Below are positions 33,254-43,196 of a DNA stretch of 64,000 nucleotides, piece by piece (position 1 is the first letter of the stretch; each line of letters begins with the position of its first letter). The notes beneath the pieces were generated by a model, which saw nothing but the letters and a program-made list of their open reading frames with translations, was not told the origin of the DNA and ran no database searches. This DNA comes from Bifidobacterium aquikefiri (GTDB lineage: Bacteria; Actinomycetota; Actinomycetes; Actinomycetales; Bifidobacteriaceae): positions 112,600 through 176,599 of the forward strand of contig NZ_MWXA01000001.1 in NCBI RefSeq assembly GCF_002259795.1, given 5' to 3'. The translations under genes and the position numbers were made by a program.

Positions 33254-35473
33254 TCAGAGGTCGGAATCAGCGTCAACCTGCATCACATAGACATTTCTTC
33301 TGAGCTGGCGGGCTTCGGCACGAGTGATGTCGCCCGATTCGAACATATTCTGAATGACGCCAAGCTCGATCGCATATCCTTCGCGTTTGATTTCCTGAAT
33401 GCCATTCAGCACATGAGCCGATTCATTCACCGAAGGACGTGCACGGAGAGCGGTTTCTGCACGCTGATGCTCAATGATTACCGATAGCACATCTTCAGTG
33501 TTGAAATTTGGTTTTGCAAGCTCAGCATAGAGTTTCTCGATCACATAGCGATTCAAATCGAGATGCAGCCGCCGAGACACCGCATAAATGGTGTCATCGC
33601 TTACCAAAGGCGTGGAATGGCGCACGCGGCTTTCGATGCCCTTTGCCAGGTTATGAGTGCGGCGACGTAGGGAACGCAGTCTCCAAAGCAGCTCGCTCGC
33701 TTCTGAGATGTGGCTGAGTGTACGTGAGATATGCACCAGAATGCGTTCAGCTGCCTGACGTTCTGATTCGAATCGTTGTAGTGGCGTGAGTTGAGAAATG
33801 ATCCAGGAATTCTGCCAAGACGTGCGTTCATCAGAGAGCGCAGGTGTGTCTTCCGTCGTATCTCCAGGCGATGTGACGGGTAAGTTGCCGGTGTCGTCGG
33901 AGATCGTCGCAGCGAGTTCTTCACTTTCGGCACCATTGGAAGCGTTGAAATCGGCAATTTCCTGCTCGATAATGGTGATTCGGTTTTCAATATAATCGCG
34001 TTCCCAATTCAGCACAGTGATTTGCAGCCGTTCCAACTCCTTGGAGTCATGCTGCCCAATCTGCGACTTGAGACGCGCGATACGCTGATTGTATGAAGAA
34101 AGCACCATGCGCAGTGCGTGATGATTCTCCTGAGTATCGTGCTCCGAGAGTTGCTCGATGGTTCGACGCAGGACCTCAAGAACGGTTTCGACGAATTTCG
34201 TTGAAACGACCTGATCGTAGACCGGAGCTAGAACCTGAAGAGCGAAATTGGCCAGTAGCAGCGTCACGATGATGACACCGGATGCAATGAAGATCAGTTC
34301 ATCGCGCATGGGGAACCACGCACCCGAGCTGACCGTGTAGGGAATTGTGAGTGCCAGCGAAAGCGTAATGGTTCCTTTTGGCCCTCCGAAGGTCATAACC
34401 GCAGCGGACCTCCAGCGCTCAAGGTTCATCGGTCTGCGTTCGCCGGTAACCACGTCCTTGGTGATGGCGAGCATCGCAGAAATCCAGATGAAACGGATGA
34501 TGATAACCACGACCGATACCAGGAATATGACCCCAATGAGCAACCCATGGCTGATGTTTTCATCCGACCAGCTTGACATCATCGCATTGGGCAAGAGCAT
34601 GCCGAGCAATACAAAGACAGCACCGTTCAAACTGAAGGAGAGTACCGTCCACACGCTTGATGACACGATATTCGTTCGTGAAACGTTCGGTCCGATGCCG
34701 CTGGTGTCGAATCGGGCGAGCAACCCTCCCGTCACCACCGCAAGCACTCCTGAAATATGAAGCAGATGCTCAGCTATCAAATACAGCAGGAATGGGAAAA
34801 AAATTTCCAACAGGATGCGCGTTGTCGTGGTTTCCCAACCCAAGTGTCTACTGGTCTCAAACATCCAGTTCATGATCAACCCTGCTATGGCTCCAACTGC
34901 TATGCCACCTATGAACGAGAATAGGAATTGGCTCACGGCACCAACGGCAGAGAACGAACCGGTTACCGCAGCATAGATGGCAAACTGAAAGCCGATGACA
35001 CCGGTAGCATCGTTGAAGAGCGATTCGCCATTGAGAATCGAGCGCTGGCGTTCGCTGAGATTTGCCACTCTGCCGATTGAGGATACGGCCACGGCATCGG
35101 TCGGACCGAGCGCTGCGCCCAGAGAGAATGCTGCGGCAAGCGGTATCGAAAGCCATGCGCCATGCAGACTATAGCCAACTGCAAGCATGGTTACTGTGGC
35201 AAGTCCGATGGCGAGCGAGAGCGAAAGTCGAAGATTTTTCAGTAACGCCTGTTTGTTGATGCTATGGGCTTCGTAATACAGCAGCGGCGCAATAAAGAGC
35301 ACCATGAACAATTCAGGATCAAGATCAGTATTGGGCACAATCGGCAGCAAGGTCATGAGCGCGCCAAGAAGAATCTGAACAAGAGGTGTCGAAATTCGAG
35401 GAATGAAACGACTTATGAAAGAAGACACGAGCACTGCGCCGATGATGCACAGTATCAGAGTGAATGATTCCAC
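33254..35473 (-). CDS. Na+/H+ antiporter, NhaP/CPA1 family
   Basis: 739 residues from GTG 35473, with GGGGAG 6 bases upstream. About 12 membrane helices in the first 420 residues; ALGPTDAVAVSS and NGESLFNDATGVIGF carry the ion-binding Asp residues, and FGGPKGTITLSLAL is conserved in CPA1. The long cytoplasmic tail (about 430-739) is helical and charged, with a low-complexity acidic insert (about 520-560). Role: pH and Na+ homeostasis. Confidence 0.92.
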   Translation of the reverse strand: MESFTLILCIIGAVLVSSFISRFIPRISTPLVQILLGALMTLLPIVPNTDLDPELFMVLFIAPLLYYEAHSINKQALLKNLRLSLSLAIGLATVTMLAVGYSLHGAWLSIPLAAAFSLGAALGPTDAVAVSSIGRVANLSERQRSILNGESLFNDATGVIGFQFAIYAAVTGSFSAVGAVSQFLFSFIGGIAVGAIAGLIMNWMFETSRHLGWETTTTRILLEIFFPFLLYLIAEHLLHISGVLAVVTGGLLARFDTSGIGPNVSRTNIVSSSVWTVLSFSLNGAVFVLLGMLLPNAMMSSWSDENISHGLLIGVIFLVSVVVIIIRFIWISAMLAITKDVVTGERRPMNLERWRSAAVMTFGGPKGTITLSLALTIPYTVSSGAWFPMRDELIFIASGVIIVTLLLANFALQVLAPVYDQVVSTKFVETVLEVLRRTIEQLSEHDTQENHHALRMVLSSYNQRIARLKSQIGQHDSKELERLQITVLNWERDYIENRITIIEQEIADFNASNGAESEELAATISDDTGNLPVTSPGDTTEDTPALSDERTSWQNSWIISQLTPLQRFESERQAAERILVHISRTLSHISEASELLWRLRSLRRRTHNLAKGIESRVRHSTPLVSDDTIYAVSRRLHLDLNRYVIEKLYAELAKPNFNTEDVLSVIIEHQRAETALRARPSVNESAHVLNGIQEIKREGYAIELGVIQNMFESGDITRAEARQLRRNVYVMQVDADSDL

Positions 35474-35651
35474 AGGTCACTCCCCTCTTCATTACACGTA
35501 TCACATGTAACTATACGCATCCCATCCTTCCAAAATTGTGCGGTAAGCGAGACGGCATGTGGCATATGAATATTCTTTCCCTTGCGCGAAGATTGCGAAA
35601 CCCTGAAGCCTCTGTGTGTTAGCTTGGAATTATGTTTGTGTAACCGTCAGT

Positions 35652-35680
35652 TTGACACATGCAATGTTGGCGTCATGTGT
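35652..35680 (+). promoter_or_regulatory. TTGACA box within a 7-bp inverted repeat before the P-type ATPase
   Basis: TTGACA (35652-35657) overlaps an inverted repeat ACACATG (35655-35661) / CATGTGT (35674-35680). It lies 60-90 bases before the start and could be a promoter with an operator. A matching -10 is not clear. Confidence 0.35.
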
Positions 35681-35739
35681 GAATTGGTATGGACCGCAGC
35701 GACCTTTACGATGGTTCAACTCAGAAAGGCCCTACGACA

Positions 35740-38571
35740 ATGACAAGTATAGAGAACGATGTCCAGAATGCATCAGAGAGGCTGATGCAGGGCGCTATAG
35801 ATGAAGACGATGCCCGTGTCTCGAATCAGAAAGATAATATTGGCGTCAAAAATGACACGGTATGGCATAACATCGACGCGAATCAGGCCTTGGAAGTCTT
35901 GGAAACAAGCCGAAAAGGCATTTCAAGGAGAGAAGCTAGCCGCAGGCTTTCGGTTTTCGGCCCGAATTCGCTCTCTTCTGTCGAGAAGATGCCGAAGTGG
36001 AAACTTTTTCTCGTTCAGTTCAAGAGTCCACTCATAGCAGTGCTTATCGTGTGCGGCATAATCACGATTGCCCTTGATCATCTTATCGATGCTGCCGCCA
36101 TCTTTCTGGTGCTGCTGCTCAATGCAATCATCGGCTACTACCAAGAGTCCAAGGCAGATCAGGCAGTCGAGGCGCTCGCGTCGCTCTCCAGTCCAACCTG
36201 TCGCGTGATTCGCGATGGCAAACGCTTCGAAATCGAAGCTGCGGATCTCGTCCCGGGAGACATCACACTGCTTGAGAGTGGCGATAGAGTGCCTGCTGAC
36301 ATTCGCCTGCTCGACACCAGCCGTTTGCGCGTTGACGAGTCGATGCTTACCGGCGAGAGCAACGATGTTCAGAAACATACTGATCCGGTCGAAGAGGATG
36401 CCTCGCTTGGCGATAGAAAGTGCATCACGTTCTCGGGAACAATGGTTACCAGCGGCAGAGGGCGTGGCGTCGTCGTTGCCACGGGAAGCGATACCGAGCT
36501 TGGCGAGATAAGCAGCTTGGTAAATAATTCCAACGGAAAGACTCCGCTGCAGCAGATCATGCAGCGTACTGAGAAGGGAATATCCATAGGTGTCATCATC
36601 GTGGCGGTTTTCGTGTTCATCGCGGGAACTGTCATCAATGACGATATGACAAACTCATTCCTATCGGCTGTATCCCTCGTTGTAGCCTCCATGCCCGAGG
36701 CTTTGCCAATCGTGCTTACGGTGGCAATGGCTCTCGGTATATCACGCATGGCCAAGCGCAACGCGATCGTAAGAACCTTGCCTGCAGTCGAGACATTGGG
36801 CTCGACGACGGTCATCGGTTCGGACAAGACCGGAACACTCACTCAGAATCGTATGACGGTTGAGCGTCTGAGCCTAGGCGCGGGAGATCCGTTCAGTGTT
36901 GAAGAGAGCAAGGAGGATAGGCTGGGCAGCGATGCCACGACAAGGCTCCACGCCATGCTCAAGGCAGCGGCATTGACCAATGAGGCGTATCGAAACATCT
37001 CTGCCGAGGGTGACGTGTCGTATTCCGGTGATGCAGTTGATGTGGCAATGATGAGGATTGCCGATGATCTGGGTGCCGTGAGCGATGAAGATCGCAAGAC
37101 CGAAACCAAACTCGAAACTGCGTACGAGCCCGAGCATGCTTACTCGATGACCATCAAGCCCAATCGCGAAGGCGGGTTCACACAATATGTGAAAGGTGCT
37201 CCTGACAAGCTGGCGATGATGAGCGAGACCATGGATGATGGTCAGGGCAATGCCGTGCCTATCGATGCCGATGCGATTCATCATGTTTACGAGCAGATGG
37301 GCAAAGACGGTCTGCGTGTGATTGGCGTGGCGAGCAGACAAATCGATGAGGATCAGGATCTTGCCACATATCGAAAGCCGCGTGAACTCCATTTTCTTGG
37401 GCTCGAAGGTATGCTCGACCCGCCTCGATCCGGCGTTCGAGAGGCCATAGAGCTATGCATTGGCGCCGGCATTGAAGTCAAGATGATAACCGGCGATCAT
37501 CCGACTACAGCCGCAGCAATAGGTGAGCGTCTCGGGCTCCAGCAGACAGACAATGTCCTGACAGGCCGTGAGATGTCCGAAATGAGCGACGAAGTCTTGA
37601 AAGCTCGATTGAGGGAAACCTCGATTGCGGCACGAGTCTCGCCGCAGGATAAGCTCCGAATCGTCGAGGTGCTGCAGGATCAGGGCGAGGTCGTTGCGGT
37701 CACCGGTGATGGTGTGAACGATGCACCCGCATTGAAGTCGGCTTCAGTTGGCATTGCCATGGGTGAGTCAGGGACCGATGTCGCGCGCGAAGCCAGCGAT
37801 GTGGTGCTCACCGACGATAACTTTGTGACACTGACTCATGCAGTTCGCCAGGGAAGGATCACCTTCAAGGCAATTCGTGGATCCGCATTCTTCCTGCTTT
37901 CCACCGCAGTCGCCGCGATGATCGCCGTGGGCGTGAATGTGATTGCAGAAATGCCGTTGCTGTTTCTGCCCTTGCAGATGCTGTGGATCAACTTCGTCAC
38001 CAACGGTGTGCAGGATGTCGCTTTGGGATTTGAGCCGGGCAGCGGTGACGAGCTTGATTACAAGCCTCGAAAGAACACCGAAGGTCTGCTCTCGTCGGCC
38101 CTGTGGGCGCGAACGGCCATATGCGGTCTCTGGATGGCTATGTGCATTCTTGTGATGTTCAGACTTGAAATCGATCAGGGTGTCGATGTCATATCGGCAA
38201 GAACCATGGCTTTGACGCTGCTGGTACTCTTCAACTTCTTCATGTCGATGTCAGCCCGCTCTGAAACCGTGATGATCTTCAGGCTCAATCCGTTGCGTAA
38301 CAAATTCCTGCTTATTGCCTCTATCGTTGCTCTGTTGATTCATGCAATCGCTATGTATATTCCGGGCATCGCAGCGGTTTTGGGCATGGCTCCGCTGGCC
38401 TTGTGGCAGTGGGGGTTGTGCATGGCCATCGGTCTCAGCGTGCTGATCCTATCCGAAGGGGATAAGTTCATCCGCGCTCGACTGGCAGCTCGTGGATATG
38501 GTGCCCGAACAGGCATGTATGCCGCCGTTCATCAGGCTCGAAGAAAGATCGCGGGGATGATCCGTTCATGA
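35740..38571 (+). CDS. P2-type cation-transporting ATPase
   Basis: 943 residues from ATG 35740, preceded by AGAAAGG; an upstream ATG (35689) lacks a site. Motifs in order: LTGES (actuator), MPEALPIVLT (ion-binding helix 4), SDKTGTLTQN (phosphorylated Asp), KGAPDK (ATP), GDGVNDAPALK. Ten membrane helices and the C-terminal cation ATPase domain are present. The PEALP form fits a Ca2+- or Mn2+-type pump of the PMA1/SERCA-like P2 branch; the ion is inferred. Confidence 0.92.
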   Translation: MTSIENDVQNASERLMQGAIDEDDARVSNQKDNIGVKNDTVWHNIDANQALEVLETSRKGISRREASRRLSVFGPNSLSSVEKMPKWKLFLVQFKSPLIAVLIVCGIITIALDHLIDAAAIFLVLLLNAIIGYYQESKADQAVEALASLSSPTCRVIRDGKRFEIEAADLVPGDITLLESGDRVPADIRLLDTSRLRVDESMLTGESNDVQKHTDPVEEDASLGDRKCITFSGTMVTSGRGRGVVVATGSDTELGEISSLVNNSNGKTPLQQIMQRTEKGISIGVIIVAVFVFIAGTVINDDMTNSFLSAVSLVVASMPEALPIVLTVAMALGISRMAKRNAIVRTLPAVETLGSTTVIGSDKTGTLTQNRMTVERLSLGAGDPFSVEESKEDRLGSDATTRLHAMLKAAALTNEAYRNISAEGDVSYSGDAVDVAMMRIADDLGAVSDEDRKTETKLETAYEPEHAYSMTIKPNREGGFTQYVKGAPDKLAMMSETMDDGQGNAVPIDADAIHHVYEQMGKDGLRVIGVASRQIDEDQDLATYRKPRELHFLGLEGMLDPPRSGVREAIELCIGAGIEVKMITGDHPTTAAAIGERLGLQQTDNVLTGREMSEMSDEVLKARLRETSIAARVSPQDKLRIVEVLQDQGEVVAVTGDGVNDAPALKSASVGIAMGESGTDVAREASDVVLTDDNFVTLTHAVRQGRITFKAIRGSAFFLLSTAVAAMIAVGVNVIAEMPLLFLPLQMLWINFVTNGVQDVALGFEPGSGDELDYKPRKNTEGLLSSALWARTAICGLWMAMCILVMFRLEIDQGVDVISARTMALTLLVLFNFFMSMSARSETVMIFRLNPLRNKFLLIASIVALLIHAIAMYIPGIAAVLGMAPLALWQWGLCMAIGLSVLILSEGDKFIRARLAARGYGARTGMYAAVHQARRKIAGMIRS

Positions 38572-38620
38572 GGTATTCCAAGGCCGACAGACCAGGGAGT
38601 CTATGTTCTAGGCTTGATGA

Positions 38621-39181
38621 ATGGACTCTTTGATGACAGGTACCTGGAATCATGCGATGAACAAGGCGCTCGCACTTGCTCGTATTGCGCAGGACGGCGG
38701 GGATGTTCCCATCGGCGCTGTGGTGCTCAACAAAAAAGGTGAGGTTGTGGCAGAGGGCTACAACCGACGAGAAGCCACCGGCGATCCGCTGGCGCATGCT
38801 GAAATCGTTGCGCTCAGGCAGGTTCATGGATCAAGGGTTGATGTGCCGCTGTTCGATCTGCCAGAATCGTCGCGAGCCGCAAGTGTGAAACCTGCGAGTT
38901 GGAATCTGAGTGGATTGACCCTCGTGGTAACCATGGAACCATGCCCTATGTGCGCAGGAGCAGCGGTGCTATCGCATGTCGATCGCATCATCTTTGGCAG
39001 TTGGGATCCTAAGCTCGGTGCATGTGGATCGGTCTGGGATATTCCACGGGATCCGCATACAGGGCACAGGCCTGAGGTCTTTGGCGGAGTGAAGGAGCAG
39101 GAAAGCGCCGCTCTGCTGGCTAAATTCTTCCGTGACAAGCGCGTTCACTATGTGGACAAAAGCCGCCCACTGATCGGATAG
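38621..39181 (+). CDS. tadA: tRNA-specific adenosine deaminase
   Basis: 186 residues. The zinc-deaminase core is HAE (PLAHAEIVALRQ) with MEPCPMCAGAAVLSHV. PIGAVVL is typical of TadA, which makes inosine at position 34 of tRNA-Arg (ACG). A 25-residue insertion (LPESSRAASVKPASWN region) lies before the PCxxC motif. Length is otherwise normal. Confidence 0.9.
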   Translation: MDSLMTGTWNHAMNKALALARIAQDGGDVPIGAVVLNKKGEVVAEGYNRREATGDPLAHAEIVALRQVHGSRVDVPLFDLPESSRAASVKPASWNLSGLTLVVTMEPCPMCAGAAVLSHVDRIIFGSWDPKLGACGSVWDIPRDPHTGHRPEVFGGVKEQESAALLAKFFRDKRVHYVDKSRPLIG

Positions 39182-39487
39182 GTTACATACTCGAAACATA
39201 GCGTTCCTTGGCTTTGGCTCACAAGACCGGGGTGGGGTCGCTGCCAGTGGGGGTCTTGATCGGGATTAACAGTCCCATCTTCATTGACGATGTAACGATA
39301 ATCGCAAACGTGTGCATGGGGGTGCGGCACGTTCCTGACGTTGTGCGCTGAACAATCAGTCACACGCAGGCACAGGACAGGCAAGAGTATGAGCGCAATT
39401 CAGCTCAATGGTGCCCAGGCAGGCTCATTAACTACATTTTGCTTCACGTTGCCAACAAAAATGCACATATATTATGGGAAGACACAG
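39182..39487. other. Intergenic region after tadA
   Basis: 306 bases with no gene. A CAAGACC (39222-39228) / GGTCTTG (39252-39258) inverted repeat lies in it; SRP-RNA signature bases were looked for and not found. Confidence 0.35.
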
Positions 39488-40543
39488 ATGAAATATGCAG
39501 TAATCGGCGCAGGCGCAATGGGATATCGCTATGGTGTGCTCCTTCAGGAGAACGCGGGCCGCAAAGTTGATTTTATCGACGCATGGGAGCCCAATATCAA
39601 GGCTGTTCGCCAGCAGGGCGGCGTCTATGTGTCACGAGATCGCAAGAATCGTCATCTGGTTCCAATCAACATCTATTCACCTGAGGAATATCAGGGAGAT
39701 CCGGATGTCTGGATTATCTTCGTCAAGCAAATGCAGCTCGATGAGATGCTGAAACGTTGTGCACCGCTGTTCAAGGACCATCAGATCGTATTCTCGGCAA
39801 TGAATGGTTGGGGTCATTTCGAGAAGATTCAGCAATACTTCAGCGATGACCGCATCTATGGCGGCACGGCAATGATCGCGACAGTGCTGAACGGGCCTGG
39901 CGATGTCGACTTCATTGGCAAGTCCGGTGCCGGAGTGATGCATATGTGCGCATTCAACGAGCAAACGACCGACATAGAGCGCACGATGTTTGAAGATTTC
40001 AAGACTGCGAACATGAATCCAATCATCACCACCAACTTCACGGGAACATGCATGGCCAAGGTCATCTTCAATTCCGTGGTCAATACACTGTGCACGATGT
40101 ATCAGATCACCATGGGTGAATTCATTGAGTATCCAGGTGCAATGGACATGGCGAAGCAGCTTATCGACGAGGCATACGATGCATGTGATCGCGCTGGAAT
40201 TCGATTGATCGAGAGCCGTCAGGAAGAACTGAAGTCCGTCGATTACGTCAGTCGTGTAGCCAACCCGCTGCACTATCCTTCGATGTATCAGGACATGTCT
40301 CGCGGGCGGAAGACCGAGGTTGACTTTATCAATGGCTGCATTGCAAAAATCGGTCGAGATCATGACTACGTCTGCAGAACTCACGAGTTTTTGACCCACG
40401 GCGTGCATCTTGCCGAACTCGCATTCAGAATTCACAACCCAGATATCGTGCGTGCTGCACAGAATGCCTGTAATTCCACTGGTGCAACAGCGATCCAGGA
40501 CGCAGAGAATCTGGTGAAGGCAGCGCAAAGCAGAGAAGAGTGA
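39488..40543 (+). CDS. Ketopantoate reductase-family oxidoreductase
   Basis: 351 residues from ATG 39488 (GGGAAG upstream). The Rossmann start is YAVIGAGAMGYRYG. The C-terminal helical domain has NSVVNTLCTMYQITMGEF and RGRKTEVDFINGCI, the PanE/ApbA signature. It would reduce ketopantoate with NADPH, though close family members act on other 2-keto acids. The terminator at 40613 follows. Confidence 0.85.
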   Translation: MKYAVIGAGAMGYRYGVLLQENAGRKVDFIDAWEPNIKAVRQQGGVYVSRDRKNRHLVPINIYSPEEYQGDPDVWIIFVKQMQLDEMLKRCAPLFKDHQIVFSAMNGWGHFEKIQQYFSDDRIYGGTAMIATVLNGPGDVDFIGKSGAGVMHMCAFNEQTTDIERTMFEDFKTANMNPIITTNFTGTCMAKVIFNSVVNTLCTMYQITMGEFIEYPGAMDMAKQLIDEAYDACDRAGIRLIESRQEELKSVDYVSRVANPLHYPSMYQDMSRGRKTEVDFINGCIAKIGRDHDYVCRTHEFLTHGVHLAELAFRIHNPDIVRAAQNACNSTGATAIQDAENLVKAAQSREE

Positions 40544-40612
40544 GCTTCGAGAGCTCGGCATTGACCCATATGCTGGATTCGATCCCACCCCTCGGGTGAT
40601 CGTTTCCGGTGA

Positions 40613-40667
40613 AACCCCGAACCATCCCTTGACATATGTTCATCGATGGTTCGAGGTTATTTTTTTA
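40613..40667 (+). terminator. Intrinsic terminator of the ketopantoate reductase-like gene
   Basis: A stem of 9 perfect pairs (40618-40626 with 40645-40653), extended by more pairs after one mismatch, and a T7 run after a short AGGTTA. The loop of 18 bases contains TTGACA. Confidence 0.75.
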
Positions 40668-40836
40668 CCAATTCTCAGAACATGCGCGAGGATGACAACA
40701 AAGGAATCACTCCATTATTCTTAAAAACATTGACGGATGACCAATACGTTGCAGTCGTCCGCAGCAAGTTGGAGTGCCTTGCACGGTCAAGCGGCATTTC
40801 AAGGAAAACGAAATTCAATGTCGAAGGAAATGTGTG

Positions 40837-43125
40837 ATGAACAACGTGGTTGACAACACAACAACACCATCGTCCAATTTGAGCAGTGGCGTATGGCAAC
40901 GCTTTACAGAAACCGCATCAGATGGCACCCAGGCCACAGTCCTCTATGGTGAAGATTCACAGGCAGATGCCGCAATCCTCCTGCTACTGCGCAACAACGA
41001 GCTGCCAAGAATCGTCCAATGGGGTCGTCCGATTTCTCATGCCGAATATCTCGTGAACTGCCTCGACGCGCTCAAGCCACAACGCGTCTCCGGTGGTCTT
41101 GATGACACTGATTGGCCAAGCATCATTCCAACGCAAGCCGAAGCATGGACAGGATCCAATCGGTTCGTGGTTCGTAGAGATGGCATCGAACTATTCTGTT
41201 GCTTCCAGACGGTGGATAATTCTATCGCAATCGACAATCGAACCGTCTCGATCATTGCGATCGATCCCGAACACAGTCTCACGCTGCTGTGGAAGTGCGA
41301 GATAACCGAATCGGGCCTGCTGCGTCAGCAGGCCACCATCACGAACGGCTTCAAGGGTGATGCCTCTGCACCGACAGCACAAGCTGTGCAGACATCTCTC
41401 GGCATCGTGTCGGTGGATAAAATCGAACTCGCCTATCCTGTGCCTGAAGAAGCCAGCGAAATACTCTCCACCACCGGACACCATCTTCGCGAGCGTTCCC
41501 CACAGCGTCAGCCTTTCAATATCGGGAGAATCGAGCGTCTGAGCATGGTCGGACGTCCCGATTTTGATGCCTCCCTGCTACTTTCGGCAGGCATTCCCGG
41601 ATTTGGATTCTCACATGGCGAGGTATATTCCACCCATGTTGGCTGGAGCGGTAACTCGGTGCTCTCGGCCGAGAGAACAACATATACGCAAGGTCTGATC
41701 GGCGGTGCGGAGTTGCTGGTCGGCGGCGAGATGCAGCTTGGGAAAGGCGAAAGTTACACAACACCCTGGGTATATGGCGCCTATGGTGAAGGATTGAACG
41801 CTGTGGCGGCGCGCTTGCATGGGTTTGTGCGTGCCCAGCATCCAAATCTGGCATCAAAGCCGCGACCCGTAATTCTGAACACTTGGGAAGCCGTCTATTT
41901 CGAGCATTCCTTCGATACCTTGAAGGCACTCGCCGACAAGGCAAAGGATTCTGGCGTGGAGCGTTTCGTCGTCGATGATGGATGGTTCATGCATCGCAGA
42001 GATGACACTGCGGGACTCGGCGATTGGCAGATCGATCCAGCGGTATGGCCACAAGGCGAGAAAAGCCTTGGTGCGCTCGCCCATTACGTTCACGGCCTGG
42101 ATATGGAATTCGGCCTATGGTTCGAACCCGAGATGATCAATCCTGACTCAGATACCGCTCGCGCACATCCTGACTGGATCATGCATGCGGCACGCAACAG
42201 GCTGCCGATGCAGGGGCGCTCGCAGCAAGTCATGGACCTGACCAATCCGGCAGCTTATGACTACGTGTTCAATGCAATGGATGCGCTTGTCGATTCCCTT
42301 GGCATCGATTACATCAAGTGGGACCACAACAAGCTCGTAACCGAGCCTGTTTCGCCTTATTCTGGACTGCCATGCGTACATGCACAGACAGAAGCCGTCT
42401 ATCGAATATTCAAGACCTTGAAGCAGCATCATCAGGGACTCGAAATTGAAACCTGCAGCTCAGGCGGTGGCCGAGTCGATCTCGGTATCCTTTCCCTTGC
42501 TGATCGAATCTGGGCTTCCGACTGCGTTGATCCCGTTGAACGAGCCGACATTCAGCGCTACACATCGCTGCTCGTGCCTCCGGAAATGATCGGTGAACAC
42601 ATTGGTGCGTCTCCTGCACATTCGACGATGCGTGCAACCAGCCAGCAGATGCGCATGGCAACAGCGTTCTTTGGTCATCTCGGCATAGAGTGGGACTTGC
42701 AGAAGCAGAATGGCGCAGCACTGGAGCGACTCGCTCAGTGGGTCGGAGCTTACAAGCAAAACCGAACGATGTTCGAGAGTGGAACCGTGATTCATGCCGA
42801 TAGCTCGGATCCTTCGGTGCGTGTTGACGGCGTGATTGCCAAAGACAGGAGTCGTGCAGTTGTCCGATTCACTCAGCTGACTACGTCGAAGCATTACCCG
42901 GTTGCTCCAATTCGCATACCAGGGCTTGATGCCGATGAGGTTTATAGAGTCCGCCCATTGCAGGTATCGCTCGACCTAGAAGGCCTTGGTAACGGGCAAT
43001 CCAAGCTGGGGTGGTGGAACGAGCAGGGAACCATCCTTCCAGGGGAGTTTCTTGCCGACTGCGGCATTCGTCCTCCAACACTCAATCCTGCGCAGGCCGT
43101 TCTCTTCGAGATTGTCAAAATCTGA
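40837..43125 (+). CDS. GH36 alpha-galactosidase
   Basis: 762 residues from ATG 40837, with GAAGGAA upstream. The N-terminal beta-sandwich is followed by the barrel: VVDDGWFMHRRDD, GLWFEPEMINPDSD, DYIKWDHNK with the nucleophile Asp, and CSSGGGRVDLG and WASDCVDPVERADIQ with the acid/base Asp. It removes terminal alpha-galactose from raffinose-type sugars and melibiose. Convergent with the ROK gene; the 20-bp hairpin is shared. Confidence 0.93.
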   Translation: MNNVVDNTTTPSSNLSSGVWQRFTETASDGTQATVLYGEDSQADAAILLLLRNNELPRIVQWGRPISHAEYLVNCLDALKPQRVSGGLDDTDWPSIIPTQAEAWTGSNRFVVRRDGIELFCCFQTVDNSIAIDNRTVSIIAIDPEHSLTLLWKCEITESGLLRQQATITNGFKGDASAPTAQAVQTSLGIVSVDKIELAYPVPEEASEILSTTGHHLRERSPQRQPFNIGRIERLSMVGRPDFDASLLLSAGIPGFGFSHGEVYSTHVGWSGNSVLSAERTTYTQGLIGGAELLVGGEMQLGKGESYTTPWVYGAYGEGLNAVAARLHGFVRAQHPNLASKPRPVILNTWEAVYFEHSFDTLKALADKAKDSGVERFVVDDGWFMHRRDDTAGLGDWQIDPAVWPQGEKSLGALAHYVHGLDMEFGLWFEPEMINPDSDTARAHPDWIMHAARNRLPMQGRSQQVMDLTNPAAYDYVFNAMDALVDSLGIDYIKWDHNKLVTEPVSPYSGLPCVHAQTEAVYRIFKTLKQHHQGLEIETCSSGGGRVDLGILSLADRIWASDCVDPVERADIQRYTSLLVPPEMIGEHIGASPAHSTMRATSQQMRMATAFFGHLGIEWDLQKQNGAALERLAQWVGAYKQNRTMFESGTVIHADSSDPSVRVDGVIAKDRSRAVVRFTQLTTSKHYPVAPIRIPGLDADEVYRVRPLQVSLDLEGLGNGQSKLGWWNEQGTILPGEFLADCGIRPPTLNPAQAVLFEIVKI

Positions 43126-43147
43126 ACGGTGGGTCCGTTGCAGACAG

Positions 43148-43196
43148 GCATCGCGTGTAATCAGCCGAGGATATAACGGCTGATTACACGCGATGC
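43148..43196. terminator. 20-bp perfect inverted repeat between alpha-galactosidase and ROK genes
   Basis: Arms 43148-43167 and 43177-43196 match without error around a 9-base loop. The left-hand transcript (ROK) has its last codons and TGA stop (43161-43163) in it. No long T-run is present on either side, but stem strength fits a bidirectional stop or RNA-end protector. Confidence 0.7.

Noticed and set aside
39182..39340. SRP (4.5S) RNA or tRNA-Ser downstream of tadA
   Set aside because: Such genes are often found there in other actinobacteria, but the conserved GTCAGG...GGAAGG...AGCAG core and a tRNA fold are absent.
40608..40623. 16-base identity with the start of alpha-glucosidase 1 (48484 region)
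   Set aside because: A single 16-base match in 64 kb is close to what chance gives; no longer homology surrounds it.
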